From Veillonellaceae bacterium (lineage in GTDB: Bacteria > Bacillota > Negativicutes > JAAYSF01), in contig JAAYSF010000030.1 of the NCBI GenBank assembly GCA_012523975.1, positions 1-56,040 of the forward strand: a stretch of DNA of 56,040 nucleotides. Reading direction: 5' to 3'. This document shows, piece by piece, positions 34,948 through 43,155 of this stretch. Both the position numbers and the translations under genes were made by a program. Position 1 is the first letter of the stretch. The number at the start of each line of letters is the position of its first letter. The notes under the pieces were generated by a model. It did not search any database and had not been told where the DNA came from. It saw only the letters and a program-made list of their open reading frames with translations.

Positions 34948-35237
34948 ATGAGCCCTATTGCTTTTTATATTGGGTCGATGGCCATTATTGGTATGGATTA
35001 ATCCTAGCCTTTGCCATATTTATAAGTATTAGCGTTAGTATACTTTATTGTTTTCCTCCGCAATGGGACGGTTCATTTATCGAAACTTTGCGCATTGATA
35101 GTGGAATACTTTATGCTATTCGCCTTGAACAAGTATTCTGCGTATCGCTAATGGCATCGGTAATATTGCTTTGGTTTAGCCGCCAGCATTTTAATGTTCA
35201 AAATAAAAATTCAATGGAGGATAGTAAACATGTATAG
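34948..35237 (+). pseudogene. Decayed prolipoprotein diacylglyceryl transferase (lgt) remnant
   Basis: ATG 34948 with GAGG upstream begins MSPIAFYIGSMAI, the usual Lgt N-terminus, but stops at 34999. One frame over, the sequence continues YWYGLILAFAIFIS, so loss of a single T near 34987 restores MAIYWYGL. The second frame then jumps to GSFIETLRIDSGILYAIRLEQ and a final membrane helix, which resembles the Lgt C-terminus (RFFIE..R.DS...RLSQ). The catalytic core with its His and Arg residues, about 170 residues, is missing. I infer one frameshift plus a large internal deletion. Taken alone, the second frame could look like a small membrane protein. Confidence 0.75.
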
Positions 35238-35697
35238 CACCAATGCACTACAACGAGTTCAAAATTTTATTGAAAAATACTCTGATTTGAGGATCATTCT
35301 GTTTGACAGTAGTACCCACACATCTGAACTAGCAGCGCAAGCGCTCGGTGTAACGGTTGGTCAGATTGCTAAAACGCTAGTGTTTACTGCTGAGAGCAAG
35401 CCTTATCTAGTAGTTACATGCGGTGATAAAAAGGTGAATACCAAGAAACTCAGTCATGTGTTAAATGTTAAGAAAGTGAAATTCGCCAGTGCTGAGGTTG
35501 TAAAAGAATTTACCGGATTTTTACCGGGGGGAGTATCCCCTGTGGGACTAGCAAGTTCCCTACCTATTTTTTTAGATAAAAGCCTCTTTGAATATGATGT
35601 GGTATTCGCGGCTGCCGGGACAAGCAATTCGGCGCTTCCGGTTGCACCGTCACGGCTGCAGCAAATTACCGGCGGCACTGTTATTGATGTTTGTTAG
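35230..35697 (+). CDS. YbaK/EbsC-type aminoacyl-tRNA deacylase
   Basis: A 155-residue single-domain protein of the YbaK/ProX family, which hydrolyses mischarged Cys- or Ala-tRNA-Pro in trans. It shows SSTHTSELAAQALGVTVGQIAKTLVF, VVTCGDKKVNTKKL (conserved Lys region), GFLPGGVSPVG and the C-terminal AAGTSNSALPVAPSRL. ATG 35230 follows GGAGGA by about 8 nt, and the gene overlaps the end of the lgt remnant. Which tRNA it edits cannot be told from sequence alone. Confidence 0.93.
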   Translation: MYSTNALQRVQNFIEKYSDLRIILFDSSTHTSELAAQALGVTVGQIAKTLVFTAESKPYLVVTCGDKKVNTKKLSHVLNVKKVKFASAEVVKEFTGFLPGGVSPVGLASSLPIFLDKSLFEYDVVFAAAGTSNSALPVAPSRLQQITGGTVIDVC

Positions 35698-35735
35698 CTT
35701 TTAAAAACATATCTAGTTTTTGTCATTTGGTTGAA

Positions 35736-36042
35736 AGGGGACCAAAGAATGTGAAGAGCAGATTAAGTATCTCTATAACGGATATCATACGATAACTCCC
35801 GATGCTTTAATAGCTAGCTTAAAATATGGTAATGCTTTACCGGAGAACCCAATACGTATTACTTTCGATGATGGCTATGCAGATAATTAGGATATGATCC
35901 TAATTATATAACTTGGGAACAGATCGGGAAATGCAAGAAAACGGTTTTGTTCTCGGCTCCGCAGTTTTTATGTAAGACTAAATGGTGCTCCAATCCTTGA
36001 AAGGCTTGGTGTGATAAGAAGTTAGCAGGACTTTGGTCCCCT
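35736..36042. repeat. 12-bp inverted repeat flanking the deacetylase remnant
   Basis: AGGGGACCAAAG (35736-35747) and its exact complement CTTTGGTCCCCT (36031-36042) border a 307-bp segment that holds only the decayed deacetylase. This resembles the terminal repeats of a small non-autonomous element, but no target-site duplication is evident and no transposase is present. Chance or an RNA-level pairing are alternatives. Confidence 0.45.
35738..35970 (+). pseudogene. Decayed polysaccharide deacetylase (NodB family) remnant
   Basis: One frame reads EEQIKYLYNGYHTITPDAL then NPIRITFDDGYADN before a stop at 35888; ITFDDGY is the NodB metal-site motif. A second frame reads YDPNYITWEQI (from 35893) and a third reads EMQENGFVLGS (from 35928), which join as in family members if one C near 35925 was lost. 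The N-terminus, about 40 residues between the first two blocks, and everything after GS are missing. So this is a frameshifted, internally deleted fragment, not a gene. Confidence 0.8.
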
Positions 36043-36083
36043 AAAAACAAGGCCCATGGAACTAAATACCAATATATTTTTCT

Positions 36084-36119
36084 ATCCTTCAAGATTTTGA
36101 AGGATTTTTTATTTTTTTC
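36084..36119 (+). terminator. Rho-independent terminator upstream of mraZ
   Basis: ATCCTTCAA (36084-36092) pairs with TTGAAGGAT (36097-36105) around a GATT loop and is followed by a long T-rich tail (36105-36119). It shields the division cluster from upstream transcription. Confidence 0.88.
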
Positions 36120-36137
36120 AAGAAGATATAGGAAAAA

Positions 36138-36162
36138 GTGGCTCATTGTGGTGGAAAGTGGT
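36138..36162 (+). promoter_or_regulatory. Three 10-bp-phased GTGG boxes (MraZ operator)
   Basis: GTGGC (36138-36142), GTGGT (36148-36152) and GTGGT (36158-36162) recur with exactly 10-bp spacing, 25-50 bp before the mraZ start. MraZ proteins bind arrays of short TGG-type repeats separated by 5 nt in front of their own gene, so this is the expected autoregulatory site. Confidence 0.7.
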
Positions 36163-36186
36163 AGAAGAGTACTTGGTGGTGAGGCT

Positions 36187-36618
36187 GTGCTAGTAGGCGA
36201 GTATTTACATACGATAGATAATAAGAGCCGGCTGATATTACCGGCCAAGTTTCGTGATGAGCTTGGCGATGTATTTATTGCTACCAAGGGTCTGGATAAT
36301 TGTTTGTTTGTATACGCTAGAAAAGAGTGGGCTATCCTAGAAGAAAAGTTAAAACGCCTTCCGCTTGCGAATCCGGAAGCTAGAGCTTTTATGCGTTTCT
36401 TTTTTGCAGGAGCGGCTGAACTGGAATGCGATAAACAAGGGCGCGTACTGTTGCCGAATAACCTGCGGGAATATGCCAAACTTGATAAGGACGTTGTCGT
36501 AATCGGTGTATCCAGTCGTATTGAGATATGGGATAAAGGAATATGGGCTGCCTATAATGATCAGGTTGCACCCACTGTAGCCCAAATTGCCGAAAATCTA
36601 ATTGAGCTAGGGATTTAA
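36187..36618 (+). CDS. mraZ: Transcriptional regulator MraZ
   Basis: MraZ is the AbrB-fold regulator at the head of the division and cell-wall cluster. The 143-residue product has the two SpoVT/AbrB-like repeats: [23 protein letters not shown] at the N-terminus and [20 protein letters not shown] in the second half, with the DxxGR/KSR signatures. GTG 36187 gives the family start MLVGEY; the frame opens further up to 36097 through the operator boxes, which makes longer starts unlikely. Confidence 0.94.
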   Translation: MLVGEYLHTIDNKSRLILPAKFRDELGDVFIATKGLDNCLFVYARKEWAILEEKLKRLPLANPEARAFMRFFFAGAAELECDKQGRVLLPNNLREYAKLDKDVVVIGVSSRIEIWDKGIWAAYNDQVAPTVAQIAENLIELGI

Positions 36619-36634
36619 ATAAGAGGTGACATTA

Positions 36635-37567
36635 GTGAATTTCCACCACATAAGTGTTCTTATGGAAGAAAGTATTGATAAGTTAATTACAGATCCTTCG
36701 GGAATTTATGTTGACTGTACGCTTGGGGGAAGTGGTCATGCTTCTCAAATTGTGCAAAGACTGGACGAGGCAGGTCGATTTATTGGTATTGATCAAGATC
36801 CTGAGGCCATTTCCGTTGGCAAGCAAAGATTAGCAAATGCCAGATGCCGGGTAGATATAGTTCAGAACAATTTCCGGAACCTTGAGCAAATATTAGATGA
36901 GCTTCATGTCGACCAAATTGATGGTATAATTTTCGACTTGGGGGTATCATCTCATCAACTGGATATCCCAGAGCGTGGGTTTTCTTATATGCAAGATGCT
37001 CCCCTTGATATGAGAATGAATCCAATTGCACCGCTATCAGCTTATGATGTTGTAAACACTTATTCTGAGCAAGAACTTGCCAGAGTGATATATGATTACG
37101 GTGAAGAACGTTGGGCAAAACGGATAGCAAAGTTTATTGTTGAGGAAAGAGCTAACAAAAAAATTGCGACAACTAGTCACCTTGTTGAAATTATAAAAAA
37201 AGCGATACCCGCCGCAGCTCGACGAGAAGGTCCACACCCCGCTAAACGTACTTTCCAAGCCATTAGAATTGAGGTAAATGATGAACTTGGAATTCTAAAC
37301 CAAACCTTTTTAACCGCAGTTGGCAGGCTCAAACCTGGGGGGCGGATATGCATAATTACTTTTCATTCATTAGAAGACCGCATAGCTAAACAGACTCTGC
37401 AGTCATTAGCACGCGGGTGTATCTGTCCTCCTAGACTGCCAGTGTGTGTGTGCGGACAGATTCCTAAAGTTAAAACCTTTGGTAAAGCGATAGCGCCTTC
37501 ATTAGCCGAAATTGAGAATAACCCACGATCACGAAGTGCAAAACTACGAGTTGCAGAAAAGTTATAA
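36635..37567 (+). CDS. rsmH: 16S rRNA m4C1402 methyltransferase RsmH
   Basis: RsmH (MraW) methylates N4 of C1402 in 16S rRNA with S-adenosylmethionine. The 310-residue product has [14 protein letters not shown], the SAM loop [33 protein letters not shown] and the C-terminal [16 protein letters not shown] 36635 follows AGAGGTGA by 5 nt; an earlier GTG at 36626 is part of that site. 16 bp after mraZ. Confidence 0.96.
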   Translation: MNFHHISVLMEESIDKLITDPSGIYVDCTLGGSGHASQIVQRLDEAGRFIGIDQDPEAISVGKQRLANARCRVDIVQNNFRNLEQILDELHVDQIDGIIFDLGVSSHQLDIPERGFSYMQDAPLDMRMNPIAPLSAYDVVNTYSEQELARVIYDYGEERWAKRIAKFIVEERANKKIATTSHLVEIIKKAIPAAARREGPHPAKRTFQAIRIEVNDELGILNQTFLTAVGRLKPGGRICIITFHSLEDRIAKQTLQSLARGCICPPRLPVCVCGQIPKVKTFGKAIAPSLAEIENNPRSRSAKLRVAEKL

Positions 37568-37624
37568 ACCAGCCAGATTACAAGGATTGGATAGTGTTCT
37601 AATTTCCAAGGAGGGTAAATACAT

Positions 37625-38086
37625 ATGTTAGCGAGTAGAAAGCAAGATTGGGTAATAGAAGAAGAACAACAACAACAACAAATCGCCCCGTCCTCCGATA
37701 AAGGCTTAAAACACAAGAACGCTAAACTGCGGTTAAAATGTTTCATGATGGTTACAATGATAGCAATCGCAGCTATGTTTGTAACCATCCGAAGTGAAGC
37801 CATAATTAGAGCTGGTTATGAACTGGTCCAAACGAAAGCGCAGATACTTAAATACGAAAAAGAAAATGAAATGCTGCGACTAGACATAGCAAAATTAAAA
37901 TCTCCCCAGCGTATTCAGCAGATTGCTACAGCTCAGTTTGGCATGGTTGTACCGCAAAATGTATATTGTGCTTCAATTTCGAGTAGTGATGAAACTAATA
38001 ATAGCAGCTCAACTAATAATGTGGCAGCAACAACAATAATGGAGATCTTAAAGTCTGGCACAGCGGAGGCAAGCAAAGGGCGTTAA
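37625..38086 (+). CDS. ftsL: Cell division protein FtsL-like
   Basis: A 153-residue bitopic membrane protein between rsmH and the PBP gene, the standard position of FtsL. It has a cytoplasmic N-terminus with a five-Gln run, one membrane helix (about 41-60, MVTMIAIAAMFVTIRSE), a coiled coil (about 68-95, KAQILKYEKENEMLRLDIAKL) and a QRIQQIATAQFGMV motif typical of FtsL/DivIC. It probably pairs with a DivIC-like protein and FtsQ in the divisome. The C-terminal Ser/Asn-rich tail is extra. Confidence 0.88.
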   Translation: MLASRKQDWVIEEEQQQQQIAPSSDKGLKHKNAKLRLKCFMMVTMIAIAAMFVTIRSEAIIRAGYELVQTKAQILKYEKENEMLRLDIAKLKSPQRIQQIATAQFGMVVPQNVYCASISSSDETNNSSSTNNVAATTIMEILKSGTAEASKGR

Positions 38087-38106
38087 TTTGAATTGGGGGA
38101 GATTCA

Positions 38107-40194
38107 ATGGCGTCAGCTGCACATGTTACCATTAGAAAAAGGTTAGCCATTTTCTTTCTTTTTGTTGCTTTAATCATGTTTGGATTAGGTTGCCGTCTAA
38201 TGTATATCCAATTCTTTAGAAGTTCTTGGCTTACAGAAAATGCCATAGATCAACGTATTCGTGATATACCGGTCGAGGCCAAACGCGGGGTTATTTATGA
38301 TCGACATGGAAGGGAATTAGCGGTAAGCGTTAGTACAGAATCCGTTTATGCAATTCCAGCCGAAATACGAAATGCAGAAGAGACAGCAGCCAAATTGGCT
38401 GCTATTTTGAATTTGGACGAAGATAAACTGGCTGCTAAATTAAAGAAGCGCCAAGCGTTTACTTGGATTAAACGAAAAATAGATGTTGAAAGCGCCACCG
38501 CCGTAAAAAAATTAAATTTATCAGGTATTGGCTTAACTCAAGAGAATCGCCGTTATTATCCTAATGAAAATCTAGCAGCTCACGTATTAGGGTTTACCGG
38601 TATCGACAGTCAAGGCTTAGATGGCATTGAGACGACTTTTGACAGTTATCTGAAAGGCCGTCCGGGAAGCATAGTTGTAGAGTATGACGCAAGGGGAAGA
38701 GAAATACCTTATGCGTCGCATCGATTTGTGCCACCCGTCGAAGGTCATAATATATATCTTACAATCGATACCGTAATTCAACAGATTATTGAGCGCGACC
38801 TTGAACGAGTGATGAAAGATACGCAAGCAGCTGCTGCTACTATTATTGTTATGAAACCAAACACTGGTGAAATATTAGCACTGGCTAACAGGCCTGACTA
38901 TAATCCTAATAGATTTGCAGATTTTTCTCCAAAGTTGTGGCGCAACATCGCCGTATCAAACGCTTATGAACCGGGATCTACTTTTAAGGTTTTGACGACA
39001 ACGGCTGCGCTTGATGCTAAGGTTGTTAAACTGGACGACCGGTTTTTTGATCCAGGAGGAATAGAAGTACAAGGAAGGACAATTCACTGTTGGAAACATG
39101 GAGGGCATGGGAGTCAAAGCTTTTGTGAGGTTGTAGAGAATTCGTGCAATACTGGGTTTGTTACAGTAGGACTAAAGTTAGGGAGTGATCAATTTTACAA
39201 GTATTTGGATGCATTTGGATTAGGGCGTCCGACTAATGTTGATCTGCCTGGTGAAGCAAAGGGTATTATGATAAATAAAAATCAGGTCAAGCCTATAAAC
39301 ATTGCTACCATGTCAATGGGACAGAGTATCGCGGTAACGCCTATTCAGTTACTTACTGCTGTTTCAGCTGTTGCCAATGATGGGTTGCGAGTAAGACCGC
39401 AAATTGTTAGAGAAGTTAGAGACAAGGCCGGTAATGTTATCCGAGGGTTTCAGCCGGATATAGTTGAGAGAATAGTTAATGTAGATACTGCAAAAGAGGT
39501 TAAGAATGTTTTGGAAAGTGTTGTAAGTAATGGGACAGGGAAAAATGCCTATATTGAAGGTTATCGAATAGCTGGTAAGACGGGAACTGCGCAGAAAGTA
39601 GGCGGCGGTGGGTATGTGCCGGGTAAATATGTAGCCTCCTTTGTAGGCTTTGCGCCTGCTGATAACCCGCAGATTGCAATGCTGGTAGTAATTGATGAGC
39701 CAGTCGGAATATATTACGGCGGACAAATAGCTGCCCCTGTTTTTGGTGCCGCTGCCAAAGATATTTTAGAATATTTAAAGGTCGCTCCACGTTTAGACGA
39801 GAATAGTAATCGGGAGAGCTTAGAGGCTCACATTATTGTTCCTAGCGTTATTAATTTAGAAGTTCCCGAAGCAATAAAGGTATTGCGGCAGGCTGGTCTC
39901 GATGTAAGAGTGGAGGAATCAGGCGGAAGGGTAGCCGACCAAATTCCCAAACCAGGTAGTAGAATACCTAAAGGAACGAGTGTGCTAGTGTATACTTTAA
40001 CACCGCGATTTGGCATTGGAGAAGTAACAGTTCCTGATTGCAACGGACTGACTCTTAAGGAAACATCTGAGCTGCTTGGTAATGTAGGATTAATTATATC
40101 GCCAATTGGAACAGGACAAAAGACTGTCAAACAAGATCCTCTCCCCGGAAGTAAGGTTCCAACCGGGGCTAGTATAACTGTCTTTTTAGAATAG
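38107..40194 (+). CDS. Class B penicillin-binding protein with PASTA domains (FtsI/SpoVD type)
   Basis: A septal or sporulation transpeptidase that cross-links peptidoglycan. The 695-residue product has an N-terminal membrane anchor (about 14-34), a dimerisation domain, the transpeptidase domain with S291-T-F-K294, S346-C-N348 and K491-T-G493 (all three catalytic motifs), and two C-terminal PASTA domains (about 575-640 and 643-695). Only one such gene lies in this cluster, so it may serve FtsI, SpoVD or both roles. Confidence 0.94.
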   Translation: MASAAHVTIRKRLAIFFLFVALIMFGLGCRLMYIQFFRSSWLTENAIDQRIRDIPVEAKRGVIYDRHGRELAVSVSTESVYAIPAEIRNAEETAAKLAAILNLDEDKLAAKLKKRQAFTWIKRKIDVESATAVKKLNLSGIGLTQENRRYYPNENLAAHVLGFTGIDSQGLDGIETTFDSYLKGRPGSIVVEYDARGREIPYASHRFVPPVEGHNIYLTIDTVIQQIIERDLERVMKDTQAAAATIIVMKPNTGEILALANRPDYNPNRFADFSPKLWRNIAVSNAYEPGSTFKVLTTTAALDAKVVKLDDRFFDPGGIEVQGRTIHCWKHGGHGSQSFCEVVENSCNTGFVTVGLKLGSDQFYKYLDAFGLGRPTNVDLPGEAKGIMINKNQVKPINIATMSMGQSIAVTPIQLLTAVSAVANDGLRVRPQIVREVRDKAGNVIRGFQPDIVERIVNVDTAKEVKNVLESVVSNGTGKNAYIEGYRIAGKTGTAQKVGGGGYVPGKYVASFVGFAPADNPQIAMLVVIDEPVGIYYGGQIAAPVFGAAAKDILEYLKVAPRLDENSNRESLEAHIIVPSVINLEVPEAIKVLRQAGLDVRVEESGGRVADQIPKPGSRIPKGTSVLVYTLTPRFGIGEVTVPDCNGLTLKETSELLGNVGLIISPIGTGQKTVKQDPLPGSKVPTGASITVFLE

Positions 40195-40279
40195 AGATAT
40201 AGATCAGACTAATATGTTCAGCAGATAAAATTGGTAAATATGGTAATAATAGTGACTGAAAGAAGGTAGGGGATATAGC

Positions 40280-41767
40280 ATGACAAAAAAACTAAAAGAT
40301 CTAACAGCTTTATTGCCGGAATGTGAGTTTAATGGTAATGAAGAACAGTTAATTCATGGTATAGCTCACGACTCCCGCAAGGTAACCCCTGGTACTTTGT
40401 TTGTATGTTTGTCGGGTAATGTCGTTGATGGTCATAACTTTATTACGGAGGCCCGCCAACGCGGAGCCGCAGCTATACTGGTTGAAAAGGATGTTTCTGT
40501 TAATGACATTGCGGTCGTTAAGGTTGCAGATACCAGAGCAGCAATGCGCAAAATAACGCCCTTTTTCTATGATTACCCTGCTCATAAGCTGCGAATGATC
40601 GGGATTACTGGCACCAATGGAAAAACCACTACAACGTACCTAATACGAGAAATATTGCGCACGGCTGGATATAAGGTAGGGGTAATCGGAACAATTCAGA
40701 TACTTATTGAGGATGAAAGCATGCCTATAAGCAATACAACCCCGGACGTTATTGATCTCCAAGCAATTCTAGCAGAAATGGTAAGGCAACAAATAGACTA
40801 CGTAGTAATGGAAGTTTCTTCGCATGCCCTAGCTCTTAACAGAGTAGATGGATGTGAATTCGATGTAGGGGTATTTACTAATATGACGCAGGATCATTTG
40901 GATTTTCATGGCACTTTTGAAAAATATGCAGCTGCTAAAGCCGAGCTTTTCCGCAAACTGGGGGCCTCTGGCAATGTCAAATCTAGGAAGACAGCTATTG
41001 TAAATGTCGACGATGTAGTGGCTGATTTGATGCTAGAGAAGGCCAATTGTAATAAAATTACTTATGCTGTTCAAAATGAAGCCAGTTTGTCGGCGGATAA
41101 CATCAGGATTGAGTCAAAGGGAGCTAAATTCGAAGTTAACACACCGTATGGGAAGATATCGCTTGACCTTAATATAACTGGATTATTTAATGTTTACAAT
41201 GTTTTAGCAGCTATCGGCGCAACGTTCGCTGAAGGAATTGGGATTAACAAGATTAAAAAGGCCTTGGAGTCTTTTAAAAGCGTTCCGGGGCGTTTTGAAA
41301 TAGTTGACGCCGGACAGCCGTTCAGTGTCATTGTAGATTATGCGCATACTCCTGACGGTCTTGAAAACATTTTGAAAACAGCGCGCGGATTTGCTGAGCA
41401 GCGTATTATTATTGTATTTGGTTGCGGTGGCGACCGCGATCGTACTAAGCGGCCAATTATGGGTGCATTGGCAGTACAATACGCGGACGTTATTATAGCA
41501 ACTTCGGATAATCCGCGTACAGAAGATCCTGATACTATACTTGATGAAATCGAGACTGGTATAATCAGTAGCAACAAGGATAATAAGTTGTACAGAAGGA
41601 TTTCAGATCGTAAGAAGGCAATTTACGCAGCTATCAGTATTGCTGCAAAAGATGATATTGTTATTATTGCGGGTAAAGGGCATGAAACGTATCAAATCCT
41701 TAAGGATAAAACAATATCATTTGATGATCGGGAAATAGCCCGCGAGGCCATTAGGGAGATGAAGTGA
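40280..41767 (+). CDS. murE: UDP-MurNAc-tripeptide synthetase MurE (meso-diaminopimelate-adding)
   Basis: MurE adds the third residue to the wall precursor. The 495-residue product shows the ATP loop GITGTNGKTTTTYL, TNMTQDHLDFHGT and, near the C-terminus, DNPRTEDP; the DNPR motif marks specificity for meso-diaminopimelate rather than lysine. The stop overlaps the murF start. Length is normal. Confidence 0.96.
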   Translation: MTKKLKDLTALLPECEFNGNEEQLIHGIAHDSRKVTPGTLFVCLSGNVVDGHNFITEARQRGAAAILVEKDVSVNDIAVVKVADTRAAMRKITPFFYDYPAHKLRMIGITGTNGKTTTTYLIREILRTAGYKVGVIGTIQILIEDESMPISNTTPDVIDLQAILAEMVRQQIDYVVMEVSSHALALNRVDGCEFDVGVFTNMTQDHLDFHGTFEKYAAAKAELFRKLGASGNVKSRKTAIVNVDDVVADLMLEKANCNKITYAVQNEASLSADNIRIESKGAKFEVNTPYGKISLDLNITGLFNVYNVLAAIGATFAEGIGINKIKKALESFKSVPGRFEIVDAGQPFSVIVDYAHTPDGLENILKTARGFAEQRIIIVFGCGGDRDRTKRPIMGALAVQYADVIIATSDNPRTEDPDTILDEIETGIISSNKDNKLYRRISDRKKAIYAAISIAAKDDIVIIAGKGHETYQILKDKTISFDDREIAREAIREMK

Positions 41768-43134
41768 TGACAGCATTCACCTTAGCGGAGATTTGCGCTG
41801 CGACCGAGGGGATTCCGGTTAAGCTAGCGGAACCAATAAAATTTAGCGGTATAACAACCGACACAAGAAGTATACGTCCAGGCGACTTGTTTATTGCGCT
41901 CAGAGGCGAACGGTATGATGGACATGACTTTATTCCTATCGCATTACAAAATGGCGCGGCAGGGGTTATCGTTAGTCGGGGGGGAGAGTTCGCTAGTGAT
42001 AATATTCCAGTTATTAAGGTTAAAGATACCTTAAAAGCCCTACAGGCATTGGCAAGTTTTCATCGTCAGCGTTATAATATTCCCATTATTGCTGTAACTG
42101 GTTCGAATGGTAAAACAACTACTAAAGATATGATAGCTGCGGTTTTAGGCAGCCGGTTTAATGTACTTAAAACAGAGGCTAATTTTAATAACGAGATTGG
42201 ACTGCCGCTAACCTTGCTGAATCTTAACGCAACCCATGATGCTGGAATTGTTGAAATGGGTATGCGAGGACTTGGACAAATTAAAGAACTTTCCGACATC
42301 GCCTTGCCGAATATTGGGGTTATAACAAATGTCGGCGAGACGCATATAGAGTTATTAGGGTCAATGGAGAATATCGCCAGGGCGAAAGCGGAATTGGTAG
42401 AAAGTTTGCCAAATAATGGATTGGCAATATTAAATGGTGACAATGATCATGTACGAGCTATGGGAAGAAAAACACCAGCCCGCGTTCTATTATATGGTCT
42501 CGAAGATGGCTGCGATGTACAAGGTGTTGATATTAATACTAATACTAATGGGATTGGCATGACTGTTGGTTTTAAGTACTTAGGTAGAATAAACAAAGTA
42601 TTTATTCCAACTATAGGAAGACATAATGTTTATAATGCCCTTGCGGCAGTATCTGTTGGCCTAGGACTAGGCATGGAAGTTGATGAGATTGGCGAAGGTT
42701 TGAAGCGTTTTGTCGCAAGCGGTATGCGGTTAGCGATTGAACCAAAAGGTAAGTACACGATAATAAATGATGCTTATAACGCTAGCCCTCTTTCAATGTC
42801 AGCCGCTATCGATACCTTGGTTGAGATAGCTAGCGGCCGTAAGGTAGTCGTCTTGGGAGATATGCTTGAACTAGGACAGATGGCCGTTGAGGCTCATCAA
42901 AAAATTGGACGCAAAATAGGACTTAGTGGTGTCGATATTGTAGTTACTGTTGGTGAGTTAGCTGCTTATATTGCAGAAGAAGCGCAACGTAACGGTGCTA
43001 AAGTATCGCTGGCTTGTAAAAACCATGAGGAAGCGGCGAATGTTTTAAAGCAGTATTTAACACCTGGCGATACAATCTTAATAAAAGGATCGCGAAGTAT
43101 GAAAATGGAACAAATTATAGATGTATTGAGTTAA
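41767..43134 (+). CDS. murF: UDP-MurNAc-tripeptide-D-alanyl-D-alanine ligase MurF
   Basis: MurF adds D-Ala-D-Ala to the precursor. The 455-residue product has GITTDTRSIRPGDLFIALRGERYDGH cut into the usual N-terminal fold, the ATP loop VTGSNGKTTTKDM, EANFNNEIGLPLTLL, EMGMRGLGQI and NDAYNASP. ATG 41767 is taken (GGGAG 7 nt upstream); GTG 41764 is the neighbouring option. Confidence 0.96.
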   Translation: MTAFTLAEICAATEGIPVKLAEPIKFSGITTDTRSIRPGDLFIALRGERYDGHDFIPIALQNGAAGVIVSRGGEFASDNIPVIKVKDTLKALQALASFHRQRYNIPIIAVTGSNGKTTTKDMIAAVLGSRFNVLKTEANFNNEIGLPLTLLNLNATHDAGIVEMGMRGLGQIKELSDIALPNIGVITNVGETHIELLGSMENIARAKAELVESLPNNGLAILNGDNDHVRAMGRKTPARVLLYGLEDGCDVQGVDINTNTNGIGMTVGFKYLGRINKVFIPTIGRHNVYNALAAVSVGLGLGMEVDEIGEGLKRFVASGMRLAIEPKGKYTIINDAYNASPLSMSAAIDTLVEIASGRKVVVLGDMLELGQMAVEAHQKIGRKIGLSGVDIVVTVGELAAYIAEEAQRNGAKVSLACKNHEEAANVLKQYLTPGDTILIKGSRSMKMEQIIDVLS

Positions 43135-43155
43135 GCTTGGGGAGGTCTATTATTC

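Larger units (their letters stand above)
35698..36186 (+). other. 489-bp stretch between YbaK-like gene and mraZ
   Basis: No intact gene. It contains a polysaccharide deacetylase remnant (35738-35970), a 12-bp inverted repeat around it (35736-35747 and 36031-36042), an intrinsic terminator (36084-36119) and three phased GTGG boxes (36138-36162) before mraZ. A long minus-strand open frame here is a mirror of mraZ and has no coding support. Confidence 0.6.

Noticed and set aside
34920-35237. Reading the 105-codon frame as an intact small membrane protein
   Set aside because: Its start is a TTG without a good ribosome site, while an Lgt-like N-terminus with ribosome site lies in the neighbouring frame; the combined sequence fits a broken lgt better.
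36097-36186. Longer MraZ starting at ATG 36097
   Set aside because: The added residues are basic and unrelated to the family, overlap the terminator T-tail and the phased GTGG boxes, and the family start fits GTG 36187.
35904-36479. Long minus-strand open frame of 191 codons
   Set aside because: It mirrors mraZ and the pseudogene region, has no ribosome site, and its translation is Ser/Phe-rich without any recognisable domain.
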